Below, one piece after another: positions 9,408 through 19,362 of a DNA stretch of 64,000 nt. Origin of the DNA: CAZUGA01 sp964619885 (lineage in GTDB: Bacteria > Pseudomonadota > Gammaproteobacteria > Methylococcales > UBA1147); contig CAZUGA010000013.1 in the NCBI GenBank assembly GCA_964619885.1, positions 1 to 64,000 of the forward strand, given 5' to 3'. How positions within the stretch are numbered: the first letter of the stretch is position 1; each line of letters opens with the position of its first letter. Made by a program: the position numbers and the translations under genes. Under the pieces are notes generated by a model. The model did not search any database, was not told the DNA's origin, and worked only from the letters and a program-made list of their open reading frames with translations.

Positions 9408-9863
9408 TCATCGATCGACTCTCGCGGTCAATATTACAGATTGCCCGGTCCTATCCAGTAACAGCATTACTCCACTATCCGTTTTTTCAGGAATCCCCCG
9501 CGACAGGGTGAGCAGGCCATATTTTTCCAATTCGACCGAGACATTCAACCGGCGCTGGGACGGTGGCCTAGTTGCCGGATCAGTCACACGGATCGTTACT
9601 TCCAATGCATCCTCATCGACATTGCAAACCGTTTCACTCACCCTAATCCCGTGATTCATATCAAATTCAACCGAACATTCATTATAAAAACCATCTTTTT
9701 TACGAATCTTTTTGAACGCTAATCGTTCATACGCAGAAACTACCGCTCGTTTAAAATCATAGATCCCCGATGCGGACTGATATTGTGGTGAATTTTGTTC
9801 GCAGGCAACCAACAGCAAGGGCCCTAATAAAAATACACCAAGATAGACTGGCGTGATTTTCAT
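9408..9863 (-). CDS. Putative lipoprotein of unknown function
   Basis: From the ATG at 9863 the protein has about 151 residues. It begins MKITPVYLG, has a hydrophobic core and ends its signal in LLLVAC, a good lipobox, so it is probably a lipoprotein. ATGs at 9872 and further upstream are possible but would put polar residues before the signal. The mature part is mixed alpha/beta with two Cys residues in its middle; I recognise no domain. It is divergent from the DUF2905 gene. Confidence 0.6.
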   Translation of the reverse strand: MKITPVYLGVFLLGPLLLVACEQNSPQYQSASGIYDFKRAVVSAYERLAFKKIRKKDGFYNECSVEFDMNHGIRVSETVCNVDEDALEVTIRVTDPATRPPSQRRLNVSVELEKYGLLTLSRGIPEKTDSGVMLLLDRTGQSVILTARVDR

Positions 9864-10256
9864 GTCGAGCATAATTTGATATCTCCCCAAATTAGATACG
9901 ACACCAATAGATCAAAATATTTGAGACCTATCCAGGCTCGATGATCATATTCGTTCACCTCGTATTCGTTTCTATTTCTCAACGATCCCAGCTACTTTAG
10001 CGATGATAGAACTCAGAGATCTCACAATTGAATATACTCCGGTACCAATTTGACTGCTATACATCCCAGCAAGTGAAAAGCCATGCAGGAAATTTCCTAC
10101 AAACACAAAGGGCCACTTCTTAGAAGCTGTCGCTGCAACCGCTCGTTCTATCCAGCTCTCCTAGCAGCAGAAAGTTTGTTAAAAAATCTTGTACTTGACT
10201 TTTCCACAACAAAATTCGAACAATACCAATTACCGTGTACCGTTAGGTTGGGAGTT
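9864..10256. other. Divergent intergenic region
   Basis: Lies between the lipoprotein gene and the DUF2905 gene. The + frame is open from 10083, but the 58 residues before the DUF2905 domain have no family character, so I treat this part as non-coding promoter sequence. No repeat or RNA gene is seen. Confidence 0.45.
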
Positions 10257-10472
10257 ATGGCTGTTGGTAAAATTCTTATCTTTTCCGGAATAATCCTTGC
10301 GTTTTTAGGCGTTATTTTATATTTCGCACCACAGCTAGTTGGTTGGTTCGGGAATTTACCCGGCGATATCAAAATTCAGGATGAAAAAAAATTTATTTTT
10401 ATTCCCATTACATCCATGATCATAGTCAGCCTTATTTTGACGCTATTGGTCAATTTAATATTTCGCAAATAA
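10257..10472 (+). CDS. DUF2905 small membrane protein
   Basis: 71 residues with two hydrophobic helices (about residues 4-24 and 46-68) around the motif GNLPGDIKI, which is typical of DUF2905 proteins. The start at 10257 gives the usual family length; the frame is open upstream to 10083, but that would add a polar N-terminus not seen in the family. AGG lies 9 nt upstream. An inner-membrane location is expected and the function is unknown. It precedes tamA by about 70 nt on the same strand. Confidence 0.8.
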   Translation: MAVGKILIFSGIILAFLGVILYFAPQLVGWFGNLPGDIKIQDEKKFIFIPITSMIIVSLILTLLVNLIFRK

Positions 10473-10540
10473 ATGCTACGCGGCCGCATTGCCGGGCTGG
10501 CTAGTATTGACTCACTTTATAACGTCGGAATGCCGCATAG

Positions 10541-12514
10541 ATGATGCCGGCAACCATACGCCAAGCCAGTCCTAATTCCACTCCAGACCCGATAAATTTC
10601 GGGTCTATGACATCTCAACACCCGATCAACCTTCAATTTTCAAGCCAAACAACCCTCCTTTATCCAAACAAATCGGACACGAGTGGATCGCATCGACAAT
10701 TGGATTTTTGCAACCAAAATATTCGACCATGGTCATTTTTGCTATTTGTTTTATGTTGGCTTTGTATCTGGTCCTCGGCCTATGCCGACGATGACACGAC
10801 ACAGGGAGTTTTGAATTATACCGTTCAATTCCGAGGCATCGACAACGATCAACTACAAAAAAAATTGGAATCTGTTTCACGCCTGGTCCGCTGGCAGAAG
10901 AAGCCACCGGAAGTACAAATAAGGTTGGAACAACGCGCCCAATCGGATCTGAAACAGATGCAGGAATTGCTTCGTTCTGAAGGGTACTACAGCAGCTCGC
11001 AGAATTACCGAATCAACAGCAATACTGTGCCATTGAAAATTACCATTGATATCGATACAGGACCGCTTTATAAACTTCAGGATTATCGTATTAGCTACCA
11101 GGGAAATGGACCGAATATGCCCGGCCTGCCCTGGCGGGATACAAATTATATATTGGATCCCGATCAACCCGCGCGAGCAAAATTCGTCATTGATACGCGC
11201 AACACAATTCTCAATTCCTTATCCGAAATTGGTTATCCAAACAGTAAATTACTCGACCAGCACGTCGTGGTGGATCATGAATTATTGGGGATGTCGGTAA
11301 ACCTAAAAATTGAACCTGGCGACCAAGCACACTTCGGAAAACTAAAAACTGAAGGTGCAAATACCGTTCAACCCGACTACATCCAACAATTTGTACCCTG
11401 GCACACCGGCGAAATGTTCGACAGTCGCAAAATCAGCAAATTTCGCAACGCTTTGTTGGCTACGGGCTTGTTCGATACGGTCGCTATCGAATATCCAATG
11501 CAATTGGAGAAAAACGACCGGTTAGATATTACACTAAAACTCACCGAGCGCAAACACCGTTCAATAGAATTGGGTATGCGATGGTCCACTGACAAGGGCT
11601 TTGAAGGTAACATCGCCTGGGAAAATCGAAATATCCTGGGTCGTCAAGAATCGATCGCAATAAATGCTGAGCTTGGCCAAATAAAGCAAGAAATAGAAGC
11701 ACACTTCACAAAACCCCATTTCTTGCAGTCCAAACAAAATTTACTGGCCAACGCCGCATTGGCACACGAAGACACACCCGCCTATACCGGCCCGCTATCC
11801 CGCTTCAGTATTGGCTTACAACGTCCGTTGGCAAAATCTTGGAAGCTATACGCCGGAATCCCACTCGAATACAGTCAACTCAGCGATCAAGGCATAACCC
11901 GTCGATTTTTTTTGTGGGGACTGGAGGCAAAAGCCGAACGCGATACCTCCAACGACCGGTTTGATCCGTCCGACGGTACCCGATTGAAGCTATCTCTAAC
12001 GCCATTGTTAGGATGGGGAGAGCAAGATATCGGGTTCGTCACCAGTGAATTTACCGGTACCACGTATTTCGACCTGGCCAACGATCAAAGCATCGTTCTG
12101 GCCGGACGTATAAAACTTGGCTCAATATTCGGTTCAACGACCCCGGACCTACCTGCTAACAAACGATTTTACGCGGGCGGCGGCGATTCCATTCGCGGCT
12201 ATAGTTTTCAACTCGCCGGGCCACTGGGAACGGCTAATGCTCCGTTGGGCGGGCGCTCGGTATTCGAATTGAATACTGAAATACGCGCCAAAATCAGCGA
12301 TTCGATCGGTGCCGTGGTTTTTCTCGATGGCGGGAACGTTTACGACGGCGAGCTACCCGATTTTTTTGGCGGGCAGCTGTGGGCCGTCGGGGTCGGATTA
12401 CGTTATTTTACCGCGGTTGGCCCTTTACGCCTGGATTTTGGTTTCCCATTGAATCGGCGCGATGGCATTGACGATGTATTCCAGTTTTATATTAGCGTAG
12501 GACAAGCATTTTAA
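10541..12514 (+). CDS. tamA: Autotransporter assembly complex protein TamA
   Basis: An Omp85-family outer-membrane protein. A signal peptide-like segment (LLFVLCWLCIWSSAYA) is followed by POTRA-type repeats over roughly the next 270 residues and a C-terminal beta-barrel ending in Phe (GQAF). The reading frame gives 657 residues, longer than usual because about 65 residues precede the signal core. No ribosome binding site marks a start, so the true start may be an internal TTG nearer the signal peptide (around 10698). TamB starts 4 nt after its stop. Together they move proteins or lipids between inner and outer membranes. Confidence 0.9.
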   Translation: MMPATIRQASPNSTPDPINFGSMTSQHPINLQFSSQTTLLYPNKSDTSGSHRQLDFCNQNIRPWSFLLFVLCWLCIWSSAYADDDTTQGVLNYTVQFRGIDNDQLQKKLESVSRLVRWQKKPPEVQIRLEQRAQSDLKQMQELLRSEGYYSSSQNYRINSNTVPLKITIDIDTGPLYKLQDYRISYQGNGPNMPGLPWRDTNYILDPDQPARAKFVIDTRNTILNSLSEIGYPNSKLLDQHVVVDHELLGMSVNLKIEPGDQAHFGKLKTEGANTVQPDYIQQFVPWHTGEMFDSRKISKFRNALLATGLFDTVAIEYPMQLEKNDRLDITLKLTERKHRSIELGMRWSTDKGFEGNIAWENRNILGRQESIAINAELGQIKQEIEAHFTKPHFLQSKQNLLANAALAHEDTPAYTGPLSRFSIGLQRPLAKSWKLYAGIPLEYSQLSDQGITRRFFLWGLEAKAERDTSNDRFDPSDGTRLKLSLTPLLGWGEQDIGFVTSEFTGTTYFDLANDQSIVLAGRIKLGSIFGSTTPDLPANKRFYAGGGDSIRGYSFQLAGPLGTANAPLGGRSVFELNTEIRAKISDSIGAVVFLDGGNVYDGELPDFFGGQLWAVGVGLRYFTAVGPLRLDFGFPLNRRDGIDDVFQFYISVGQAF

Positions 12515-12518
12515 GATT

Positions 12519-15500
12519 ATGCAGATACCGGCAAAATTTATACGCCGTTTTCTCAAGACAATAGCCGTGATTATCGCGATATTAATCGCGCTGGTCGCCA
12601 TTGCCGGTTTCACCCTGCAAACGGACTGGGGGCGTGATCGTCTAGTTTTGTTGTTGAACTCTCGCTTGAAATCATCCGGAGAAACTAACATCGCGATTGG
12701 CCGGGTCGATGGCAATCTGTTGAAGAGCTTTAGCATTGATCAAATTACCGTTGCAGACAGCCGCGGCGTATGGCTGGACCTGCGCAATACAACGGTCGCG
12801 TGGAACGCTTGGGCCTTGTATTGGGGCATCGTTGATATCACCAGTATAGAGGGCAGCGCATTGACGATCACGCGCAAACCAATCGCCAAGGCCGAGCCCA
12901 AGTCGGACACTGAGATGCCTGATTTAAGCCTATTGAAACGCATTCGGCTCGAGCACTTCGCGTTACCGCAAATAAAGCTAGATCATTCGGTAATGGGTCA
13001 AAGCGTATTGCTATCGGCGCACTGGAATCTAACCAAAAATCTTGACGGTTTACGCAAGATCAATCTACAAATAAAGGAAAGCAAGCACGACAACCTACAA
13101 CTTATTCTGAATGCACTATACCAACCACAGTCCGGCCGAGTTTCATTAGATCTAAATTTCCACGACCCAGCCAATGGACTGATCACAAACCTGCTGGACC
13201 TCGAACACCCATCAGATTTTTTCGTACAAGCATCTGGACGCGGTTTCAGCAACGATTGGTCGGGTACGATTAGCGCAAAAAACGATTCCAGGCAAATTGC
13301 TGATCTAGCGGTTAGTGCCGAATACATAGACGAATGGACGGCTCGGCTATTCGGTAAGATCGATCCGCTTTCACTGTTCGGTACACCATCAAATACCGGG
13401 TTAATGAGCCCGGTCCTGATCGATACTGAGCTTGCCTACCAAAACAATCAGCTGGAAATTGTAAACAGCGCGGTTGAAAATTCATTGGCAGATATCCAAA
13501 TTTCGGGAACCATTTCCACAGAACAGTTAAACCTCGACGCCCATCTAGCGCTAAAACCCCAAGGCATCGACGAATTAGAACGTCACGTTCAACCTCTATC
13601 GATGAACCAATCCACAATGACCGCAAAACTCGCCGGCAGCGTTAACCAACCTGAAGTTTTGGTCGACCTAACGCTATTCGGGCCACGCACCGACAAGATC
13701 AACGCCGAAAAACTATCGGCAACGACAAAGATTCAATTCGATCCACACGACAGTCGCCCGTTCGCGCGTGCAAACATTGAATCGACTGGGGAAATAACGA
13801 AAGTCCAATTCAAGCCAAATCGACAGGATTCCAATCATTCCGAACCGGCATCTATCGAATCATTAAACTGGTCGATGAATGCATCGTACAATCAAGACGA
13901 TGCTAGTATTGAATTGCAGGAAGCGCTGTTTAGCGCTCCTTTCGGACGGCTACAAGGCAGCGGCCAGATTAGTCTTAACGACCAACCCGGCGACATTCAG
14001 ATAAAAGCCGAAATCGGGCAACTTTCGGCTTTATCCACGTTACTTGAGCAACCCATTTCCGGATCGGCAACACTGAAAAGCCATTTAACCATGCATAATG
14101 GCACAGAAACCATAAGCGCAACGGTTAACGGCGAAACCGATCGGCTATCGCTTAATAATGCTACGCTGGACCCGTTGTTGGGTCCTAAATTAACCATTAA
14201 AGCAGAGTTACACAAAGCATTCGACCGTATCGAGATCAACCGGGTTCAGATCACCGCGGCGACCACGTCTGCGACCGGAAACTTCGAATTAGCACTGGAT
14301 AACGACGCTATAACTGGCGATTTTCGTTTTTCAGCTCCCCACCTGACACCCTACTCTGCACTACTGGGCACGCCTATCGCCGGCAGCTTGCTTGTCAATG
14401 GCGCTATTGGGGGCTACTTAGAACAAGCCACAATTTCGGGCCTAGTAACGGTATCTCGCCTCAGGCTAAATCAAATAGATTTGGGCCTTCTTAAGGCCAA
14501 GCTGACTAGTGAAGGGATTCCGCGCCAAACTAGCGGATCCGTTCGCTTTGATTTTGATGGCGGAGATCTGGCAGGAACCAACGGCTCAACCCACTTCGAT
14601 CTGGGTCAGGACGAAACAATGAAGCTGGACCCAATCTTAATCAAATCGCTCGGCGCGGTGGTCAATGGCAAGTTGGTTGTCCCTACAAACAACCTACCGA
14701 TCCACGGCACTGTCACAGCAAATATACCGTCACTTGCAAATTGGTCAGAGTGGCTCGGTCTTGAAGTCTCCGGTTCTACAACCGCTAAGATCGATCTTTC
14801 CGCGAAAAACCAATCACAATTAGCACAGTTTGACCTGGATGCGTCAGAATTTTCGATCTCTGAATCTATAGCCGCCAGACACATCACGCTGCGTGGTCAA
14901 ATCAACGATCTTCTAGTCAAACCAAGTGGAAACGCATTCCTGACCGCGAATGGCGCACAAATTATCGGCGCGCAAATATCCGAACTTAGCGCTCAGGCCA
15001 AATCCGAAAAACCATCGGAAATGCTATTCAATGTTGCAGCACAAGGCAATCTAAATGGGCCACTATCGCTTAATGTTGCCGGCAAACTAAGTCAGAATGC
15101 AAAACGATTATCAGTCGATCTGAGCCAATTCAGCGGCTTATTAGTAGAACAGAAGATCATGCTTAGGAATAACTTGAAGTTTACAAAATCCGGCGACCAA
15201 TTCCAGCTTAACGACCTCTCACTAGCGATTGGCGATGGCTCTATTTCGGGCCACGCAATAGTCTCCGAAAAAGAACTGAATGCTTCCTTGGCGATCAACA
15301 ATCTGGCCCTGACAATATCCCGACTGGCTGGGTCACAAAGCGAACTAAACGGAAGCCTGTCCGGAACGGCTCGAATTTTTGGTCCCCGCAGGTCTCCACA
15401 AGCTCAACTCGAATTGCAGGCCGAGCATATTAATCTGACAAAACCGCGGCTGGCAATTGGCCAAAATCATTGGGTAAAAATCCATGGCAACTTGCAAAAC

Positions 15501-16922
15501 AAACAGTTAAATTTGAACGCCGATATCGGCGGCTTGGGAGATCACAACGCCGAGATTGGGTTGACCCTGCCTGTGCAAACCACAACCGATGCATCGCTGT
15601 TTCGAATAGCACCTCAGCAACCCATTACCGGCGGCGTATCCTGGCGTGGTGAAATAGCACCGATTTGGACGCTGATCAGCGACAATGAAGATCGATTCGA
15701 GGGGCATGGCGAATTGGCTGTTTCATTGGCTGGCACCATAGAACAACCTTCGCTTAACGGCCATTTTTATCTGACCAAAGCCGATTACGCAAACATCGAA
15801 ACCGGAACCGCATTATCCGACATCGTATTGCGCGTAAATGCAGATAACCATCGCCTGATCATCAACGAATTATCCGCCAACGACGGCAGCAATGGAAAAT
15901 TACACGGCAGCGGTAACCTGGCATTGCAACCGGATAGCGGCTATCCAGTGAAACTTGAGCTTAATTTTGAAAATACCTTGCTAATTGCCACCGACGAGCT
16001 TTCAGTAAACGCTGGCGGACAACTTGGCTTGGCCGGAGATCTAGACAGACCGCTATTGTTAGGCAACATTGTCACGCAAAACATAGAACTCAATCTCGAA
16101 CAATCAGAACGTGCTCAGATCGTTAAATTACAGGTAGAAGAAATCAATAACCCAAAAAACCAGGTAGCAGAACGCAGGACACGAACTGCGCAAATCGATA
16201 ACGCCGGCGCGCAGCTCGATTTAACCATTAGCATACCCGGAAAAGCCTTCGTGCGCGGACTGGGACTGGAATCTGAATGGCGTGGAAGCCTTTCTGTGAC
16301 CGGCGATGCCGATGCGCCGAATATCAGGGGAGTACTGGAACCGGTGCGTGGTTTCTTTTCTGTTTGGGGGCGCAATTTCGACCTAAAACGTAGTGCTATT
16401 CGGTTCTCCGGGGAGCGGGACCTTGATCCGTTGCTCAATCTAACCGCAGAATACAAATCCACAGGGATTACCGCAATCGTCAGAGTCTCCGGGACTGCGT
16501 CAAAACCCAAGATCGATTTGAGCTCACGCCCCCCAATGCCGCAATCCGAGATTGCCTCTCGGGTATTGTTCGGTACCGATTCCAAAAGTTTGAGTCCTGC
16601 GCAAAGTATTCAACTCGCTTCCGCAGTTTCCAATTTAAGCGGTTTAGGTGGTACCGGCAACTTTATAGACGCAACGCGCCGCATGCTTGGCATCGACGTA
16701 CTAAAATTCGGCGAATCTGACATCAATTCCGATAAAACCCGGATCAGTATGGGTAAATATGTCGCCGATGGCGTCTATGTCGAACTCCAACAAGGCACGG
16801 ACAGTGCGTCTCATACCTCCGCAACAGTCGAATTTGAAATACTCCCGAATATCAGCGTCGAAGGCGGGACCACCGAACGCGGCGGCAACAAAGTGGGTTT
16901 AAAGTGGCGATGGGACTATTGA
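12519..16922 (+). CDS. tamB: Translocation and assembly module subunit TamB
   Basis: 1467 residues with an N-terminal membrane anchor (about residues 10-32), a long region of beta-strand repeats, and a C-terminal DUF490/TamB domain (roughly the last 350 residues) ending in a segment typical of TamB (VGLKWRWDY). It is an AsmA-like bridge protein that spans the periplasm and partners TamA. Models in the field favour phospholipid transport to the outer membrane as well as autotransporter assembly. It is separated from tamA by 4 nt, so they form one operon. Confidence 0.95.
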   Translation: MQIPAKFIRRFLKTIAVIIAILIALVAIAGFTLQTDWGRDRLVLLLNSRLKSSGETNIAIGRVDGNLLKSFSIDQITVADSRGVWLDLRNTTVAWNAWALYWGIVDITSIEGSALTITRKPIAKAEPKSDTEMPDLSLLKRIRLEHFALPQIKLDHSVMGQSVLLSAHWNLTKNLDGLRKINLQIKESKHDNLQLILNALYQPQSGRVSLDLNFHDPANGLITNLLDLEHPSDFFVQASGRGFSNDWSGTISAKNDSRQIADLAVSAEYIDEWTARLFGKIDPLSLFGTPSNTGLMSPVLIDTELAYQNNQLEIVNSAVENSLADIQISGTISTEQLNLDAHLALKPQGIDELERHVQPLSMNQSTMTAKLAGSVNQPEVLVDLTLFGPRTDKINAEKLSATTKIQFDPHDSRPFARANIESTGEITKVQFKPNRQDSNHSEPASIESLNWSMNASYNQDDASIELQEALFSAPFGRLQGSGQISLNDQPGDIQIKAEIGQLSALSTLLEQPISGSATLKSHLTMHNGTETISATVNGETDRLSLNNATLDPLLGPKLTIKAELHKAFDRIEINRVQITAATTSATGNFELALDNDAITGDFRFSAPHLTPYSALLGTPIAGSLLVNGAIGGYLEQATISGLVTVSRLRLNQIDLGLLKAKLTSEGIPRQTSGSVRFDFDGGDLAGTNGSTHFDLGQDETMKLDPILIKSLGAVVNGKLVVPTNNLPIHGTVTANIPSLANWSEWLGLEVSGSTTAKIDLSAKNQSQLAQFDLDASEFSISESIAARHITLRGQINDLLVKPSGNAFLTANGAQIIGAQISELSAQAKSEKPSEMLFNVAAQGNLNGPLSLNVAGKLSQNAKRLSVDLSQFSGLLVEQKIMLRNNLKFTKSGDQFQLNDLSLAIGDGSISGHAIVSEKELNASLAINNLALTISRLAGSQSELNGSLSGTARIFGPRRSPQAQLELQAEHINLTKPRLAIGQNHWVKIHGNLQNKQLNLNADIGGLGDHNAEIGLTLPVQTTTDASLFRIAPQQPITGGVSWRGEIAPIWTLISDNEDRFEGHGELAVSLAGTIEQPSLNGHFYLTKADYANIETGTALSDIVLRVNADNHRLIINELSANDGSNGKLHGSGNLALQPDSGYPVKLELNFENTLLIATDELSVNAGGQLGLAGDLDRPLLLGNIVTQNIELNLEQSERAQIVKLQVEEINNPKNQVAERRTRTAQIDNAGAQLDLTISIPGKAFVRGLGLESEWRGSLSVTGDADAPNIRGVLEPVRGFFSVWGRNFDLKRSAIRFSGERDLDPLLNLTAEYKSTGITAIVRVSGTASKPKIDLSSRPPMPQSEIASRVLFGTDSKSLSPAQSIQLASAVSNLSGLGGTGNFIDATRRMLGIDVLKFGESDINSDKTRISMGKYVADGVYVELQQGTDSASHTSATVEFEILPNISVEGGTTERGGNKVGLKWRWDY

Positions 16923-16925
16923 GAG

Positions 16926-17098
16926 TAAAAACCGGGTAATATGATATCCCATTGATAGCAGCGCAACGCCCGTTTCATTTCGAGCATGGTTTCCACCCGC
17001 CGATGCCATATTCGATAACCGGCTTGTTCCAATTCGTATAAAACCAGTTCAGTGTCCGCATCGGAATTTTCAACCAATAATACTCTAAGAAGTTGCAC
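16926..17098 (-). pseudogene. Truncated response-regulator receiver domain
   Basis: On the minus strand the frame reads LLRVLLVENSDADTELV, then an alpha-helix, YRIWHRRVE and WDIILPGFYSQ, before stopping. That is the first half of a CheY-like receiver: the LLVE(N/D)SxxD acidic start and the beta3 strand WDIIL are recognisable, but the phospho-acceptor Asp expected just after WDIIL (normally SDYxMP) is lost and nothing follows. No downstream output domain exists. It lies convergent to the tamB end. I read it as a decayed gene fragment; a very short functional ORF is unlikely. Confidence 0.45.
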
Positions 17099-17348
17099 CT
17101 CAGACCGCCATGGTGATTGTGATTGAATAACCCGCACACCAACAAACACAAAACACTGAATTCGATAATTCCTATGATCTCGACACATCCAACTCAAGTA
17201 AAATTTTGCCCGGCTTGAAGCCAATATTGGCCCTATCTACAGAGATCCGGCCGAGCCTTATCAAATAGGTGTATTCACCGTGTATTCATGATCCGGTGCG
17301 ATACTGCAAACGGAACGCTCAAGCAACCAGTTAAACCTAGGAGGCATT

Positions 17349-17534
17349 GTGAAATTAAGATACCTATTCTCTATTGCAATCATAACCCTATTTCTAAGCG
17401 GGTGCGTACCACACGGATATCGCTATCATCAGGGTTATCATGCTACACAAACCCGCTACCAATATCGTTATCAGCAACCCTATTACAATAGCTACGGCCG
17501 CGGTTATGACTACGAACAATGTGACAATTATTGA
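17349..17534 (+). CDS. Small Tyr-rich lipoprotein
   Basis: 61 residues with a GTG start and an ideal TAGGAGG ribosome binding site 6 nt upstream, so it is very likely translated. A signal peptide ends in LFLSGC, a clear lipobox (Cys about 18). The mature part is only about 43 residues and is rich in Tyr, Gln, Arg and Gly (YRYHQGYH, YQYRYQQPYY). No family is recognised. Such low-complexity lipoproteins may be small surface or periplasmic proteins. It stands alone. Confidence 0.7.
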   Translation: MKLRYLFSIAIITLFLSGCVPHGYRYHQGYHATQTRYQYRYQQPYYNSYGRGYDYEQCDNY

Positions 17535-17659
17535 CAACTCTTGGCAGTCGTACATGGGATAATTTCTACATTAGTGGCATCACTGCTTTTGTCTTCGATC
17601 TAGTTCGGCGAGGCCTTTATCACTGAGCACGAGCACCACAACTGGAAGAATATTTTGAT

Positions 17660-18064
17660 ATGGGAATTATCCGAATCACACATATATCGCTATACGTGAC
17701 AGACCAAGATGAAGCTTTGGACTGGTATACCCAAAAACTCGGGTTTAAATTATGCGACGACGTTAGCGAATTGACCCCGGATTTCAGATGGTTAACCATC
17801 TCGCCAGGCAGCGATAGTTCCACTCAAATCATCCTGATGCCGGTACTGAATGCGTCTGATTCAAACCGGGTAGGCAGCAATCCAATGTTTGTACTGGGCA
17901 CCGACGACTGTCACGCCGACTATCAATACCTCGAAGCACGTGGGGTCAACTTCATCGACACGCCAAAAATATTGCCCTGGGGCGTATCGGCAATGTTTAC
18001 CGATTTGTACGACAATCCCTATAATTTGGTACAACGCAAACATTATTCCGACCAACCAAGCTGA
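17660..18064 (+). CDS. VOC (glyoxalase/bleomycin-resistance) family protein
   Basis: 134 residues. The N-terminal half opens ITHISLYVTD with a candidate metal-ligand His, followed by the (A)LDWYTQKLGF motif typical of the vicinal oxygen chelate fold; the second half repeats the beta-alpha-beta-beta-beta pattern and ends FTDLYDNPYNLVQ. The family includes lyases, dioxygenases and antibiotic-binding proteins, so the reaction cannot be told from sequence. A GGAAGA element precedes the ATG. Probably cytoplasmic and monocistronic. Confidence 0.85.
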   Translation: MGIIRITHISLYVTDQDEALDWYTQKLGFKLCDDVSELTPDFRWLTISPGSDSSTQIILMPVLNASDSNRVGSNPMFVLGTDDCHADYQYLEARGVNFIDTPKILPWGVSAMFTDLYDNPYNLVQRKHYSDQPS

Positions 18065-18281
18065 ATATTCATGCAGTGAATTTTACCAAGACCCCACGGC
18101 ATTGAGTTAAAACGACGGTTACTCCTAAATAACTTCAATCGGTTTTTCGTTTTCGTTCTACCCAACCGACGATTGCTGTGTTATTTTCTACGCTCGTTTA
18201 ATCCCGGCAACGGGCCAACAGACTTTAGCAACAAAATGTCCCCACGATTTACGCTAATTGATCCCACGGTAGTTCCTTCCA

Positions 18282-18647
18282 ATGCCGCCCAAAAAACTTA
18301 ACTCCGGAGGACTGGTGTATTCGACCGAATTTGGTCGCATCTGTCCAACATGCCAAAAAAAACTGAAAAATTGTAGCTGCAAGCAAAATATCAACCCACC
18401 ACCTAACGATGGCATTGTGCGCTTGCAACGGCAAACCAAGGGCCGTAAAGGCAAAGGCGTCACGTTAGTGAGCGGGGTGCCGCTTGCCGGCTCCGAACTG
18501 GTTCAACTGAGCAAACTGTTAAAAAAGAAATGCGGCAGCGGTGGCACCGTCAAAAATGGCATCATAGAGATTCAGGGCGACCAGCGTGAAATATTGATGG
18601 TCGAGCTCAGCAAAAGGGGCTGGACTGTTAAACGCGCTGGGGGTTAG
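18282..18647 (+). CDS. yciH: SUI1/eIF1-like translation factor YciH
   Basis: 121 residues. The SUI1 domain fills the C-terminal 85 residues, with the basic GRKGKGVTLVSG and GGTVKNGIIEIQGDQ segments typical of the family. The N-terminal part carries CPTC and CSC Cys pairs that could bind zinc. Bacterial YciH resembles eIF1 and is thought to influence initiation fidelity at the 30S subunit, though its physiological role is not settled. No obvious ribosome binding site precedes the ATG. Confidence 0.88.
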   Translation: MPPKKLNSGGLVYSTEFGRICPTCQKKLKNCSCKQNINPPPNDGIVRLQRQTKGRKGKGVTLVSGVPLAGSELVQLSKLLKKKCGSGGTVKNGIIEIQGDQREILMVELSKRGWTVKRAGG

Positions 18648-18708
18648 ATCCCGGCAAAATATTGCGGCCGGACCCATTCAAATTGACCTGATTCATAAGC
18701 GAGAAAAA

Positions 18709-19362
18709 ATGATCGATAGCGAACTTACCAGTATAGAAATTAACCCTATTGGCTTGGCTACCGCGAGCGTTATCTGGCTCCATGGCCTTGGCGCCTCCGG
18801 CGACGATTTCGAACCGGTAATACCCCATCTTGAACTCCCCAAGACTTTGAAGGTCCGCTTCATATTTCCACATGCGCCGGAACAACCGGTTACGATAAAT
18901 GGGGGCTACGTAATGAGAGCCTGGTACGATATTTTGGAACAATCAATCGAACGAAAGATTGACCACGCCGGCATATTGGCTTCATCCAAACTAATCATCC
19001 AACTCATCGAAAAAGAGGTGGCGCGGGGCATCCCCATCTCCAATATTATTCTGGCAGGATTCTCCCAGGGCGGTGCCGTCGCTCTTGAGGTCGGTCTACG
19101 CTATCAACGCAAAATCGCCGGAATAATAGCATTGTCCACCTACCTCGCTACACCAAGCGAAATCAGGGCGGGTAGTACACCCATTTTTATCGGCCACGGT
19201 AATCTGGATCCCGTCGTCCCCCTGGCGCTTGGAAAGCAAGCCCGGGAAACCTTACAAGCCGCCGGCTATGCAGTCGAATGGCATCAATACGCAATGGAAC
19301 ACTCAGTTTGCATGGAAGAAATCCAAGAAATAGGCCTCTGGATCAGTCACAGGCTGTGCTAA
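18709..19362 (+). CDS. Alpha/beta hydrolase, carboxylesterase/phospholipase type
   Basis: 217 residues forming one alpha/beta hydrolase domain. The oxyanion segment is HGLGASGDDF, the nucleophile elbow is GFSQGGA with S119, and D167 (GNLDPVVP) and H198 (MEHSVC) complete the triad. This matches the abhydrolase_2 family of small carboxylesterases and acyl-protein thioesterases (EstB type). It acts on short acyl esters or thioesters in the cytoplasm; the natural substrate is not known. It starts about 60 nt after yciH. Confidence 0.88.
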   Translation: MIDSELTSIEINPIGLATASVIWLHGLGASGDDFEPVIPHLELPKTLKVRFIFPHAPEQPVTINGGYVMRAWYDILEQSIERKIDHAGILASSKLIIQLIEKEVARGIPISNIILAGFSQGGAVALEVGLRYQRKIAGIIALSTYLATPSEIRAGSTPIFIGHGNLDPVVPLALGKQARETLQAAGYAVEWHQYAMEHSVCMEEIQEIGLWISHRLC

